Assembly (NCBI GenBank): GCA_021199255.1
Contig: JAJQIK010000072.1
Coordinates: 89,125 to 153,124, forward strand
Direction: 5' to 3'
Length of the DNA: 64,000 bases
Source of the DNA: Clostridiales bacterium
GTDB taxonomy: Bacteria > Bacillota > Clostridia > Lachnospirales > Lachnospiraceae
The first letter of the stretch is position 1; each line of letters starts with the position of its first letter. Below the pieces are notes generated by a model. That model did not search any database and had not been told where the DNA came from. It saw only the letters and a program-made list of their open reading frames with translations. The translations under genes were made by a program, and so were the position numbers. Positions 1-8,174 of this stretch are shown here, in pieces.

Positions 1-1
1 T

Positions 2-148
2 CCGAAATCACATGAACCGGACGTCAATAATGTCGTCATGTTATGCGACAGACATAATATTCCTTTGGCGACTAATCTGGCGTCTGCGGAGCTTTTGATT
101 AAATCGCTGGACAGAGGAGACCTTGAGTGGCGTGAAATGTACAAATAA
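2..148 (+). CDS. mgsA: Methylglyoxal synthase, C-terminal end (partial)
   Basis: Only the last 48 codons are present; the frame runs off the left edge of the window. The peptide has [20 protein letters not shown] and ends LEWREMYK, which matches the C-terminus of methylglyoxal synthase, the cytosolic enzyme that converts dihydroxyacetone phosphate to methylglyoxal and phosphate. The next gene starts inside its last codons, so the two are probably cotranscribed. The family call rests on this short tail alone. Confidence 0.8.
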   Translation, partial: PKSHEPDVNNVVMLCDRHNIPLATNLASAELLIKSLDRGDLEWREMYK

Positions 149-1115
149 TAAGCCGAAATGGAAAAGAAGCGCCATACTTATGATGATAAGCCTGTCTCTG
201 GCAGGCTGCGGCAGTACCAAATATGATATGGCATACCAATTGAATAGCGATGTGAGCAGTTTTCAATTAGTCAGTATCTCAAATCAGGAGACGGTGGAGC
301 CCTTTGCTGCCGATCTGTGCGTGGCGGCGGAGGATGTTTCGGCGTCCGGCGTTAACCTGACGGATATCGGCGCGGCTGCCCTGTTTGACACCAAGAATCT
401 GGAAACCCTGTATGCCTATCATGTCAACGAGCAGATTCATCCCGCCAGCCTGACCAAGATTATGACTGCGCTGGTGGCTTTAAAATACGGTTCCACGGAT
501 CAGGTGCTGACTGCCTCTGAAAACGTGGTCATTACAGAGTCGGGGGCTCAGTTGTGCGGGCTGGAACCCGGCGACCAGATGACGCTGGACCAGGCGCTGC
601 ATATCCTGCTTCTCTATTCCGCCAACGACGCGGCGGTTCTGATCGCGGAGGGCATATCAGGGTCTGTGGAGGAATTTGTAGCTCTTATGAACGAGGAGGC
701 CAGGGCTATCGGTGCCACCAACTGCAACTTTGTCAATCCCAACGGATTGACGGAGGAAGGGCATTATGTGACCGCCTACGACCTGTATCTGATCTTTCAG
801 GAGGCTTTGCAGTACGACCTGTTTAACGAGATCATTCAGATGACCTCTTACAACACCGTGTATACGGACAGCAGCGGGAATGATAAATCCATAGAGATGG
901 AAACGACCAATCTGTATTTAAAAGGAGTCTATGATATGCCGGCCAACATTACCGTGATAGGCGGCAAAACCGGCACCACAAACGCTGCGGGGCACTGTCT
1001 TATCCTGCTTTCCCGCAGCAGCAGCGGAACGCCTTATATCTCGGTCATTATGAAGGATACTTCGAGGGAACAGTTATATGCGGATATGACGGAACTGCTG
1101 GGGTTGATCAAATAA
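123..1115 (+). CDS. D-alanyl-D-alanine carboxypeptidase lipoprotein (peptidase S11, DacA-like)
   Basis: A penicillin-binding protein of the S11 family, which trims the terminal D-Ala from peptidoglycan stem peptides outside the membrane. The three active-site motifs are visible: SLTK at residues 109-112, SAN near residue 167 and KTG near residue 286. The N-terminus is basic, then hydrophobic, and has a lipobox LAGC with the modified Cys at about residue 29, so the enzyme is probably a lipoprotein. The chosen start is a TTG at 123, preceded by GAGGAG and overlapping the end of mgsA by 26 bases; an ATG at 180 would remove the basic part of the signal peptide. It lacks the long C-terminal amphipathic anchor of classic PBP5, which fits with lipid anchoring instead. 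Confidence 0.88.
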   Translation: MSGVKCTNNKPKWKRSAILMMISLSLAGCGSTKYDMAYQLNSDVSSFQLVSISNQETVEPFAADLCVAAEDVSASGVNLTDIGAAALFDTKNLETLYAYHVNEQIHPASLTKIMTALVALKYGSTDQVLTASENVVITESGAQLCGLEPGDQMTLDQALHILLLYSANDAAVLIAEGISGSVEEFVALMNEEARAIGATNCNFVNPNGLTEEGHYVTAYDLYLIFQEALQYDLFNEIIQMTSYNTVYTDSSGNDKSIEMETTNLYLKGVYDMPANITVIGGKTGTTNAAGHCLILLSRSSSGTPYISVIMKDTSREQLYADMTELLGLIK

Positions 1116-1125
1116 ACTTTTATAG

Positions 1126-1154
1126 TTGTTTTTTTAGGAAAATTCCCTTATAAT
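1126..1154 (+). promoter_or_regulatory. Sigma-A-type promoter for the P-loop gene
   Basis: TTGTTT at 1126-1131 and TATAAT at 1149-1154 are separated by exactly 17 bases. They lie in an AT-rich gap about 60 bases before the next start codon. This suggests the downstream gene has its own promoter rather than depending on the mgsA/carboxypeptidase transcript. Confidence 0.6.
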
Positions 1155-1214
1155 GTTTTTAAATGAAGTATTGCTTTGACTAATATTATTATTCTACTTT
1201 AGGAGGGTTTCACC

Positions 1215-1634
1215 ATGGTTCAATTAATTGCAGGTAAAAAGGGAAAAGGAAAGACCAAACAGTTGTTGGATAAGGTAAATGCGGAGATAAAAGATTTACA
1301 GGGTAACGTCGTATATTTAGATAAAAGCACCAAGCATATGTTCGAGTTGAATAATAAGATCAGACTGATCAACGTTTCCGATTATCTGATAACGAACAGC
1401 GATGAATTTGTTGGTTTTATCTGCGGTATTATCTCACAGGATCACGATTTGCAGCAAATGTATTTCGACAGCTTTTTAAAGATCGCCTGTCTGGAGGACG
1501 CCGATATTAGCGCAACGATTGCCAAGCTTGACGAGATCAGCGAGAAATTCCATGTAGATTTTGTGTTGAGCGTTTCCCTGGATGAGAGTGAATTACCTGA
1601 AGCGATAAGATCAAAGGTGATTATTTCCTTATAG
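1215..1634 (+). CDS. Small P-loop protein of unknown function
   Basis: A 139-residue protein opening with a Walker A motif, GKKGKGKTK at residues 7-15. A hydrophobic strand ending in Asp (MYFDS, about residue 82) could serve as Walker B. No membrane segment, HTH or other domain is visible, and the protein is much shorter than usual P-loop ATPases. A perfect AGGAGG lies just before the ATG. It has its own promoter and sits between a cell-wall carboxypeptidase and a HlyD-like membrane protein, which hints at an envelope or division role, but that is inference. I do not recognise a characterised family. Confidence 0.75.
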   Translation: MVQLIAGKKGKGKTKQLLDKVNAEIKDLQGNVVYLDKSTKHMFELNNKIRLINVSDYLITNSDEFVGFICGIISQDHDLQQMYFDSFLKIACLEDADISATIAKLDEISEKFHVDFVLSVSLDESELPEAIRSKVIISL

Positions 1635-1705
1635 AACCTGAAGCTACATAGTTGATGATCCGTAATTTCATAAAACCCTTGGAATCTCCGGGGATTCTAA
1701 CATAA

Positions 1706-1748
1706 GAGCAGTTCGCGGCGCGGCTGCTCGTTGTTTTGTATATTTTTG
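1706..1748 (+). terminator. Possible weak intrinsic terminator
   Basis: GAGCAG at 1706-1711 pairs with CTGCTC at 1724-1729 around a GC-rich loop, followed by a T-rich stretch (TTGTTTTGTATATTTTTG). It could end the transcript of the P-loop gene. The stem is only 6 bp and the T tract is interrupted, so the call is weak. Confidence 0.35.
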
Positions 1749-1776
1749 TTGAACGCAGCATAAGGGAGAATCTGTT

Positions 1777-3171
1777 TTGGCTGGTAACCCGAATAAGATA
1801 ACTAAATACAGGCGGCCGCTGAATTTAAATATTGGCATGCTGATTTTTGCGGCCATTTTTGTCTATGTTGTTATCTGCGTCATTATGTATTTCAGGACGG
1901 ATCATGTGGTGGGATACAGTGTGAAGGAGGGTTCCCTTTCCTCCAACAGCGTCTATAAGGGCATCGCCCTGCGGCAGGAGGAGATTGTCACCAGCAGCAA
2001 CGCGGGCTATGTGAATTATTATGCCAGAGAGGGCGAGCGGGCTGCGGTAGGGAATCTGATCTATACCATTGATGAGACCGGACGCCTGTCCGATTATATC
2101 CAGGCCAATGAAAGCGGGGAAAATTCCTTATCCGACGCAGATTTGTCAGAATTAAAGACAGAAATCACAGCCTTTAAGAACGGCTTTGACCGAACGGAAT
2201 TTTCCGACGTCTATAGCTTCAAATACAGCGTGGAAGGTACGGTGCTCAAGCTTGCCAACTACAATCTGCTGCAAAATGTGGATGCGGTAAACGACGCCTC
2301 CGCCACCTCGTTGATTACCTCTGGCTATGCGCAGAACAGCGGGATTGTCGTGTATTCGGTAGACGGATATGAGGATCTTACCCTGCAGGATATGACGTCG
2401 GAATACTTTAATCAGGACAATTACGAGAAGAATTATCTTGTTAATAATGAGTTGATTGCCACGGGAGATCCGGTTTATAAGCTGTCTACGGACGAGGACT
2501 GGTCTATTGTGATTCAGACAGATGCAGAAACGGCGGCGCAGTTGGTAGAGGAAGAATATATCGAGGTTCGCTTTTTAAAGAACCAGTATACGGCATGGGG
2601 CGGGGTAGACTCCTATACCAACGAGGAGGGAGAAACCTTCGTATCCCTTTCCTTTACCAATTCCATGATTACCTACTGTACGGAGCGCTTTATTGATATC
2701 GAGCTTCTTCTGGAAGAGGAAAAAGGACTTAAGATTCCCAATTCCTCCATTGTGGAGAAGGAATTTTATATTGTGCCCAAGGAATATGTGACGCAGGGCG
2801 GCAACAGCGGCAGTTATGGCGTTTTGCTGGAAAGCTATGATGAAGAGGGCAACGCGGTAACCGAGTTTGTGGAAACGACCATCTATCAGGAGACAGAGAC
2901 GGAATATTATCTGGACGATACGGTGCTGCGCGCCGGCAACTATATCATCAAGCCGGAGTCCACGGAAAAGTATGCGATCAGTAAAACCGGCTCCCTGATT
3001 GGGGTGTATAATATCAACAAGGGTTACGCTGACTTTAAACAGATCAGCATTTTATACCAGAATGAGGAATACGCAATCGTCAAGTCCAATACCATGTACG
3101 GTTTGAGCGTGTATGATTATATTGCCTTGGACGCATCTACAGTAGATGACAATGAATTTATATATGAATAG
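1777..3171 (+). CDS. HlyD-like membrane-anchored protein
   Basis: A 464-residue protein with a basic N-terminus, one membrane segment at residues 20-39 and a long extracytoplasmic part. The region just after the membrane segment (VKEGSLSSNSVYKGIALRQE, then a short lipoyl-like beta segment around residues 60-105) resembles HlyD-type adaptor subunits of secretion or efflux systems, but no ABC or MFS partner lies nearby. The start is a TTG at 1777 preceded by AAGGGAGA. It directly precedes yggS and sepF, so a role in envelope assembly or division is possible; this is inference from context. Confidence 0.7.
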   Translation: MAGNPNKITKYRRPLNLNIGMLIFAAIFVYVVICVIMYFRTDHVVGYSVKEGSLSSNSVYKGIALRQEEIVTSSNAGYVNYYAREGERAAVGNLIYTIDETGRLSDYIQANESGENSLSDADLSELKTEITAFKNGFDRTEFSDVYSFKYSVEGTVLKLANYNLLQNVDAVNDASATSLITSGYAQNSGIVVYSVDGYEDLTLQDMTSEYFNQDNYEKNYLVNNELIATGDPVYKLSTDEDWSIVIQTDAETAAQLVEEEYIEVRFLKNQYTAWGGVDSYTNEEGETFVSLSFTNSMITYCTERFIDIELLLEEEKGLKIPNSSIVEKEFYIVPKEYVTQGGNSGSYGVLLESYDEEGNAVTEFVETTIYQETETEYYLDDTVLRAGNYIIKPESTEKYAISKTGSLIGVYNINKGYADFKQISILYQNEEYAIVKSNTMYGLSVYDYIALDASTVDDNEFIYE

Positions 3172-3200
3172 CAGTTTACTGCTCAGAAATGGAGATTCGT

Positions 3201-3896
3201 ATGGTTCAGGAAAATATCAAAAAGGTAGAAGCCAAAATACAGGCGGCATGCGCCGGCAGCGGACGCGAACCAAAGGATGTGCGCCTGATCGCCGTCAGTA
3301 AAACCAAGCCTGTGGAAATGCTGCAGGAGGCATACGATTATGGCTGCCGTGATTTTGGGGAAAATAAAGTACAGGAATTGGTCGATAAATATGAGCAAAT
3401 GCCGAAGGATATCCGCTGGCATATGATCGGGCATTTACAGCGCAACAAGGTGAAATACATCGTTGATAAAGTTTATCTGATTCACAGCGTGGATTCCCTG
3501 CGGCTGGCAGAGGAGATCAGTAAGGAAGCTGTGAAGAAAAACATTGCTGTTTCCATTCTGGTAGAGGTGAATGTGGCAGGGGAAGAGAGTAAATTCGGAA
3601 CAACATCAGAGGAAGCGGCGGCGCTGGTGGAAGAAATTTCCAAGCTGCCGAACCTTGCGATTAAAGGGCTCATGACGATAGCGCCATATACTGATGTGCC
3701 GGAGGAGAACAGGCCGTACTTTGCAAAATTAAAGCAAATATCTGTTGACATAACACGTAAAAACATTGATAATGTTTCTATGGAAGAACTTTCAATGGGA
3801 ATGACCGGGGACTATGAGGTTGCGATAACAGAAGGCGCAACCTGCGTCAGAGTGGGAACCGGTATCTTTGGAGAAAGGCAATATACAACCCTTTAG
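3201..3896 (+). CDS. yggS: YggS/PROSC family pyridoxal-phosphate-binding protein
   Basis: A PLP-homeostasis protein of the alanine-racemase-like fold, widely conserved and usually found next to sepF in Firmicutes. AVSKTKP places the PLP-binding lysine at residue 34. The other family signatures are present: DFGENKVQE, WHMIGHLQRNK and SMGMTGDYEVAI. The ATG at 3201 is preferred because GGAG lies 6 bases before it; the ATG at 3189 has no ribosome-binding site. It has no proven enzymatic reaction in the family; the role is in keeping free PLP and amino acid pools balanced. Confidence 0.95.
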   Translation: MVQENIKKVEAKIQAACAGSGREPKDVRLIAVSKTKPVEMLQEAYDYGCRDFGENKVQELVDKYEQMPKDIRWHMIGHLQRNKVKYIVDKVYLIHSVDSLRLAEEISKEAVKKNIAVSILVEVNVAGEESKFGTTSEEAAALVEEISKLPNLAIKGLMTIAPYTDVPEENRPYFAKLKQISVDITRKNIDNVSMEELSMGMTGDYEVAITEGATCVRVGTGIFGERQYTTL

Positions 3897-3992
3897 TATA
3901 CATAAGTTATCAGGATACATAAGCGATAGATGCGAAGCAGTTCTCATATGGCCGAAGGCGACCATACAGTTTAGTTAACGGAGGTTTTGGTA

Positions 3993-4487
3993 ATGAGCGT
4001 AATGGACAAGTTTTTGAATGCCATGAAATTAAACGATGAAGAAGACGAGTACTATGACGACGATTTTTATGACGACGACCCGGAACCGGTTAAGAAGCAG
4101 TCTCCGGTAAAAGAGGAGATTTCCGACGACGAGAGGCCGATCAAAAAAGCGTCCCCCAAAGTAACGCCTATGAGACAGATGAAGAAAATGCCCGGAACGG
4201 GCATGGAAGTGTGTGTGATAAAGCCTACCACGGTAGAGGACGCCAGAGAGATCACGGAAACGCTGCTTGCCAACAGAACCGTCGTTTTGAACCTGGAAGG
4301 GCTTGACGTCGATATCGCGCAGCGGATTATAGATTTTACTTCCGGCTCCTGCTTCGCTATTTCCGGTAATTTACAGAAAATATCCCACTATATTTTTATT
4401 ATTACGCCTGCCAGCGTAGATATTTCCGGTGATTTTCAGGAAATCTTAACAGGCTCTTTTGATGTACCCATCAATAATGGAATGTAA
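3993..4487 (+). CDS. sepF: Cell division protein SepF
   Basis: SepF binds FtsZ on the inner face of the membrane and helps to form the division septum. The N-terminal part (residues 1-70) is a short amphipathic start followed by a very acidic Asp/Glu/Tyr linker, and the C-terminal part has the SepF core with VCVIKPTTVEDAREI and GSCFAISGNLQKI. The ATG at 3993 is chosen because GGAGG lies 8 bases upstream. A perfect terminator hairpin follows shortly after the stop. yggS-sepF adjacency is typical of Firmicutes. Confidence 0.93.
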   Translation: MSVMDKFLNAMKLNDEEDEYYDDDFYDDDPEPVKKQSPVKEEISDDERPIKKASPKVTPMRQMKKMPGTGMEVCVIKPTTVEDAREITETLLANRTVVLNLEGLDVDIAQRIIDFTSGSCFAISGNLQKISHYIFIITPASVDISGDFQEILTGSFDVPINNGM

Positions 4488-4537
4488 GCCTGACGCTTAC
4501 GGGATATGCCTGTTTCTAACATTTATTTTGGACTGCG

Positions 4538-4570
4538 ACTTCCTGACATTTGTGTCAGGAAGTTTCTTAT
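4538..4570 (+). terminator. Strong intrinsic terminator after sepF
   Basis: ACTTCCTGACA at 4538-4548 pairs perfectly with TGTCAGGAAGT at 4553-4563 (11 bp, 4-base loop), followed by TTTCTTA. It separates the sepF transcript from aroB. Confidence 0.85.
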
Positions 4571-4664
4571 TGAATCAAGGCAGCCGCTGTTTGGATATGA
4601 CGCAGTCGGGCTGGCAGGACAGGAAGAAATCCTATGGAACAATTGAAAACGAGGAGAAACGACT

Positions 4665-5774
4665 ATGGCCAACAGAATGACGATCAATTATGAGAAGAAG
4701 CCCTGCTATGACATTGTATATGCTAAGGATTTTGACTTACTCTTAGAGGAGCTGCAGGCGTTTGAACTGGCGGAGAGAAGAGTGGCGGTTATCGCCGATA
4801 CCAATACGGAGAAGCTGTTTGGAGAGGCCATTCTGCAAATTTTAGAAGGAAACTGTAAAAAGGTGATTCTTCATGCCTTTCCCGCCGGAGAAAGCCATAA
4901 GACCTTAAGTACGGTTCAGGATATCTATCAAAGGCTAATTGAAGAAAAGTTTGACCGCAAGGATTTGCTGCTTGCCCTGGGAGGCGGCGTTGTGGGCGAT
5001 GTGACCGGCTTCGCGGCGGCCACTTATCTGCGCGGCGTGGATTTTGTCCAGATTCCAACCACCCTGATCGCCCAGTCTGACAGCAGTATCGGCGGTAAGA
5101 CGGGGGTTGATTTCGACGGATATAAAAACATGGTGGGCGCTTTTTATATGCCCAAATTGGTTTATATGAATATCTCAGCCTTAAAGGAACTGGATGACAG
5201 GCAGTTTTACGCGGGATTTGCAGAGGTAATGAAGCATGGGCTGATTAAGGACGCCGTTTTTTACGAATGGCTTTTGGATCATATGTATGAAATTCATGAC
5301 CGGGACTTGGAGACCTTAGAAGAAATGGTAATACGAAGCTGCACGGTTAAGAAGCTGGTGGTAGAGAAGGACCCGGGAGAAAAGGGAGAGCGGGCGCTTC
5401 TCAATTTCGGCCATACCATCGGGCACGCTATTGAGAAGTACCGGAATTTCGAAATGTTGCATGGAGAATGTATCGCATTGGGAATGACAGCGGCCGCCTA
5501 TATTTCCTGGAAGCGCAATTGGCTGTCCATGGAAGAGTATTATGAGGTGCGGGATATGTTTGTACCCTTTCATCTTCCCATCAGCATTGACCAGATTGAG
5601 CCGGAAGAGATTTTGAAGCTGATTAAATCTGATAAAAAAATGGAAGCGGGACAGATTAAATTTATTCTGTTAAAGAAGGTCGGCAAAGCCCTTATCGATA
5701 AGACAGTCACAGATGAAGAAATTCTGGAGGCGATCCGGGAGATTTATTTTAGCGACGAGGACTGTAAGGCATAG
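4665..5774 (+). CDS. aroB: 3-dehydroquinate synthase
   Basis: Second step of the shikimate pathway: DAHP to 3-dehydroquinate, using NAD+ and a divalent metal. The glycine-rich GGGVVGDVTGF segment (about residues 104-114) binds NAD. Metal ligands are visible as Glu in FAEVMKHG, His in NFGHTIGHAIE and His in LHGECIALGM. Length (369 residues) is normal for the family. The ATG follows GAGGAG at a spacing of 8. It is the first gene after a terminator and is followed closely by lspA and rluD; no other shikimate gene is in the window. Confidence 0.96.
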   Translation: MANRMTINYEKKPCYDIVYAKDFDLLLEELQAFELAERRVAVIADTNTEKLFGEAILQILEGNCKKVILHAFPAGESHKTLSTVQDIYQRLIEEKFDRKDLLLALGGGVVGDVTGFAAATYLRGVDFVQIPTTLIAQSDSSIGGKTGVDFDGYKNMVGAFYMPKLVYMNISALKELDDRQFYAGFAEVMKHGLIKDAVFYEWLLDHMYEIHDRDLETLEEMVIRSCTVKKLVVEKDPGEKGERALLNFGHTIGHAIEKYRNFEMLHGECIALGMTAAAYISWKRNWLSMEEYYEVRDMFVPFHLPISIDQIEPEEILKLIKSDKKMEAGQIKFILLKKVGKALIDKTVTDEEILEAIREIYFSDEDCKA

Positions 5775-5789
5775 AAAGAGGCGGGAAAT

Positions 5790-6317
5790 ATGAGCCGGAA
5801 AAAGAAATTATTGTTATTTTCAGATCTGCTTGGCATGGTTGTCCTGATTTTTATAGATCAATATACCAAGCGCCTTGCGGTAATCCATCTAAAGGATCAG
5901 GCCGCATGGAATATTATCAACGGCGTTTTGGAACTAAATTATCTGGAAAATACCGGAGCCGCTTTCGGAATGTTGCAGAACCAGAAGGTATTCTTTATCT
6001 TTGTGGTCGTCGTGATTCTGGGCGTTATCGCCTACGTCCTGTTTAAAACGCCGGATGGGAGGAAGTATACGATTCTTCATGTCCTGCTTGGCCTGATTGC
6101 GGCGGGCGCCATCGGCAATATGATCGACCGTATCCGCTATGATTATGTGGTTGATTTTATTTATTTTGTATGGATTAATTTCCCTATTTTTAATGTGGCG
6201 GACATCTATATATCGGTATCCGCTGTGGTGCTGGTTTTTCTCTTATTGTTCTATTATAAGGAAAAGGATCTCAACTTTATCAGCTTTAAGCAGGAGCATT
6301 ACCGCGAGATCAAATAA
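5790..6317 (+). CDS. lspA: Lipoprotein signal peptidase (signal peptidase II), copy 1
   Basis: A membrane aspartyl protease that removes the signal peptide from prolipoproteins after diacylglyceryl transfer. Four membrane segments are visible. The family blocks are FIDQYTK, ENTGAAFG, GNMIDR and FNVADIYI; the catalytic aspartates should be D122 (in VVDFI) and D138 (in FNVAD). It lies 15 bases after aroB and before rluD; lspA-rluD is a common pair in Firmicutes. A second lspA is present at 21679-22173 on the other strand. Confidence 0.95.
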   Translation: MSRKKKLLLFSDLLGMVVLIFIDQYTKRLAVIHLKDQAAWNIINGVLELNYLENTGAAFGMLQNQKVFFIFVVVVILGVIAYVLFKTPDGRKYTILHVLLGLIAAGAIGNMIDRIRYDYVVDFIYFVWINFPIFNVADIYISVSAVVLVFLLLFYYKEKDLNFISFKQEHYREIK

Positions 6318-6386
6318 TTCCGGCGTCAGAGGGGAGCGTCCCGCGCATGCGCCCGGTTTCAGGACAAAAAAGGAGCGCCCTACGTT

Positions 6387-7298
6387 ATGGAGCAGTTTAG
6401 GTATCAGATCGGACTGGAAGAAGATGAGGAACGGCTTGATAAATGGATGAGCCTGACTCTTTCAGACTTATCCCGTTCTTATATTCAGAAATGTATCAAA
6501 GATCATCAGGTTTTTGTCAATCACATTCCCCGGAAAGCCAGTTATCGGCTGAAGGTAGACGATGAAATCATTTTTCAGATTCCGGAGGCGGTACAGCCCG
6601 CCATTGAGGCGGAAAACATTCCGCTTTCTATTCTCTATGAAGATCAGGATCTGCTGGTGGTAGATAAGCCCAAGGGAATGGTGGTTCACCCGGCGCCCGG
6701 CCATTACAGCGGTACGCTGGTGAATGCGGTGATGTACCATTGTAAGGATCAGCTTTCCGGCATCAACGGAGTTCTTCGCCCCGGCATTGTACACCGGATT
6801 GACCGGGATACCACAGGCTCTGTCATTGTCTGCAAAAATGATCTGGCCCATAACAGTATTGCGGAGCAGTTAAAGGAGCATACGATCAACCGCAGATACA
6901 GGGCGATTGTCCATGGCGTAATCCTGCAAGATGAGGGAGTTGTCAACGCCCCTATCGGAAGAGATCCCAAAAACCGCAAAAAAATGGCCTTAAACGAGCA
7001 AAACGGCAAAACCGCGGTGACCCATTATCAGGTGTTAAAGCGTTTTAAGGACTTTACGTATGTGGAATGTCGTCTGGAAACCGGGCGCACCCACCAGATC
7101 AGAGTGCATATGGACAGCATCGGGCATCCCCTGCTGGGAGATGAGGTCTATGGTTCGCGAAAATCCCCTTATCGTTTATGCGGGCAGACGCTCCACGCCA
7201 TGATAATCGGCTTTCGGCACCCCGCCACGGGTCAATATATGGAAATCACGTCGCCCCTGCCCGAATATTTTGAACATTTGCTTCAGATTCTGGAATAG
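6387..7298 (+). CDS. rluD: RluA/RluD family pseudouridine synthase
   Basis: Isomerises uridines to pseudouridine in rRNA, most likely 23S rRNA. The N-terminal S4 RNA-binding domain (residues 12-70) is followed by the catalytic domain with HRIDRDTTG, placing the catalytic Asp at residue 139, and by GRTHQIRVHM. Length of 303 residues matches RluD. AGGAGCG lies upstream at a somewhat long spacing of about 12. Placement just downstream of lspA is the standard Firmicute arrangement. Which uridines it modifies cannot be told from sequence. Confidence 0.92.
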   Translation: MEQFRYQIGLEEDEERLDKWMSLTLSDLSRSYIQKCIKDHQVFVNHIPRKASYRLKVDDEIIFQIPEAVQPAIEAENIPLSILYEDQDLLVVDKPKGMVVHPAPGHYSGTLVNAVMYHCKDQLSGINGVLRPGIVHRIDRDTTGSVIVCKNDLAHNSIAEQLKEHTINRRYRAIVHGVILQDEGVVNAPIGRDPKNRKKMALNEQNGKTAVTHYQVLKRFKDFTYVECRLETGRTHQIRVHMDSIGHPLLGDEVYGSRKSPYRLCGQTLHAMIIGFRHPATGQYMEITSPLPEYFEHLLQILE

Positions 7299-7502
7299 AG
7301 TGTGGGATTATGGGTTATATATTCCTGATAAAAATATAAAAAGTGTGTAAAGAAATTATAAATTAAATATTGAATTATATACTTTATTGTGTTAAAGTGA
7401 TAGAGGTGTTTGATTATATTAATTCATTTTACGAAAATCAGTGCCTGCCTGTCCATGTGCGGGTCAATAAGATAGAGAGAAACGATACGAAGGGGTATTG
7501 GA

Positions 7503-8093
7503 ATGAAGACTGCTGATTATCTGGATCAACTGTTGCGGAAATACTCAGGGACTTTTGATATTTATCAGCCATACGTCATTCATGGTAAAGAGTACCCTGC
7601 CTATGGGTACTTTTTTTCGCATGTTGAGAAATATGTCCTGGTCAGGGAGGCTAATATGTGGTCTTCTGACAGCTATGAACATATCCTTTTCATAGAAACG
7701 GAGGAAGTGAGCCAGACGCTGATCGATGAGGCCTATGGACTGGTTAAGGATTATATGGAACCGGTGCTTGTCCGTAAGGGAGAGGAGCTTCCGCCGCCGG
7801 AGCATATGTATAGTTATCTGACCATCAGCATCATAGCGCAGCAAGCCTTGTCTAAGGAAATGATTAAGGCCATAAAGCGTTTTAAGTACGAAAAAGGCTA
7901 TCGTTTTAATATGCGGGGGTTTTCCCAGGCGCACATCGTATGCGCTGCTTTAGAGGACGAAAAAGTCTATACCAATTATGCGGGACGGAAACAGGCAAAG
8001 CTTTATCGCAATAATTATCAGGACGTAAAGGATGGGAAGCCCGGGTTCCGTCAGATATTGGAAGAGCAGAATACAGAAGCCTTCCGGCAATGA
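7503..8093 (+). CDS. Conserved-looking protein of unknown function upstream of cstA
   Basis: A 196-residue soluble protein without signal peptide or membrane segments. It is rich in Tyr and charged residues, and its C-terminal half has a basic stretch (KAIKRFKYEKGYRFNMRGFSQ). I do not recognise a family. The upstream 205-base gap has a poor promoter candidate (TTGAAT at 7370, TAAAGT at 7393, 17-base spacer). It lies 81 bases before cstA in the same direction and may be cotranscribed with it. Confidence 0.7.
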   Translation: MKTADYLDQLLRKYSGTFDIYQPYVIHGKEYPAYGYFFSHVEKYVLVREANMWSSDSYEHILFIETEEVSQTLIDEAYGLVKDYMEPVLVRKGEELPPPEHMYSYLTISIIAQQALSKEMIKAIKRFKYEKGYRFNMRGFSQAHIVCAALEDEKVYTNYAGRKQAKLYRNNYQDVKDGKPGFRQILEEQNTEAFRQ

Positions 8094-8174
8094 CACGCTT
8101 ATAGAATAGAGCAATCTATTTCATATAAGAATTTCAGTTACACTAAAGAATATACAAAATAGGAGGGAATTAGT

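Noticed and set aside
4459-4680. Open frame of 73 residues between sepF and aroB
   Set aside because: It runs through a perfect terminator hairpin and has no ribosome-binding site; the encoded peptide has no family features.
6318-6386. GC-rich palindrome GCGCATGCGC between lspA and rluD
   Set aside because: It is short, without a T tract, and only 10 bp; no repeat elsewhere was seen.
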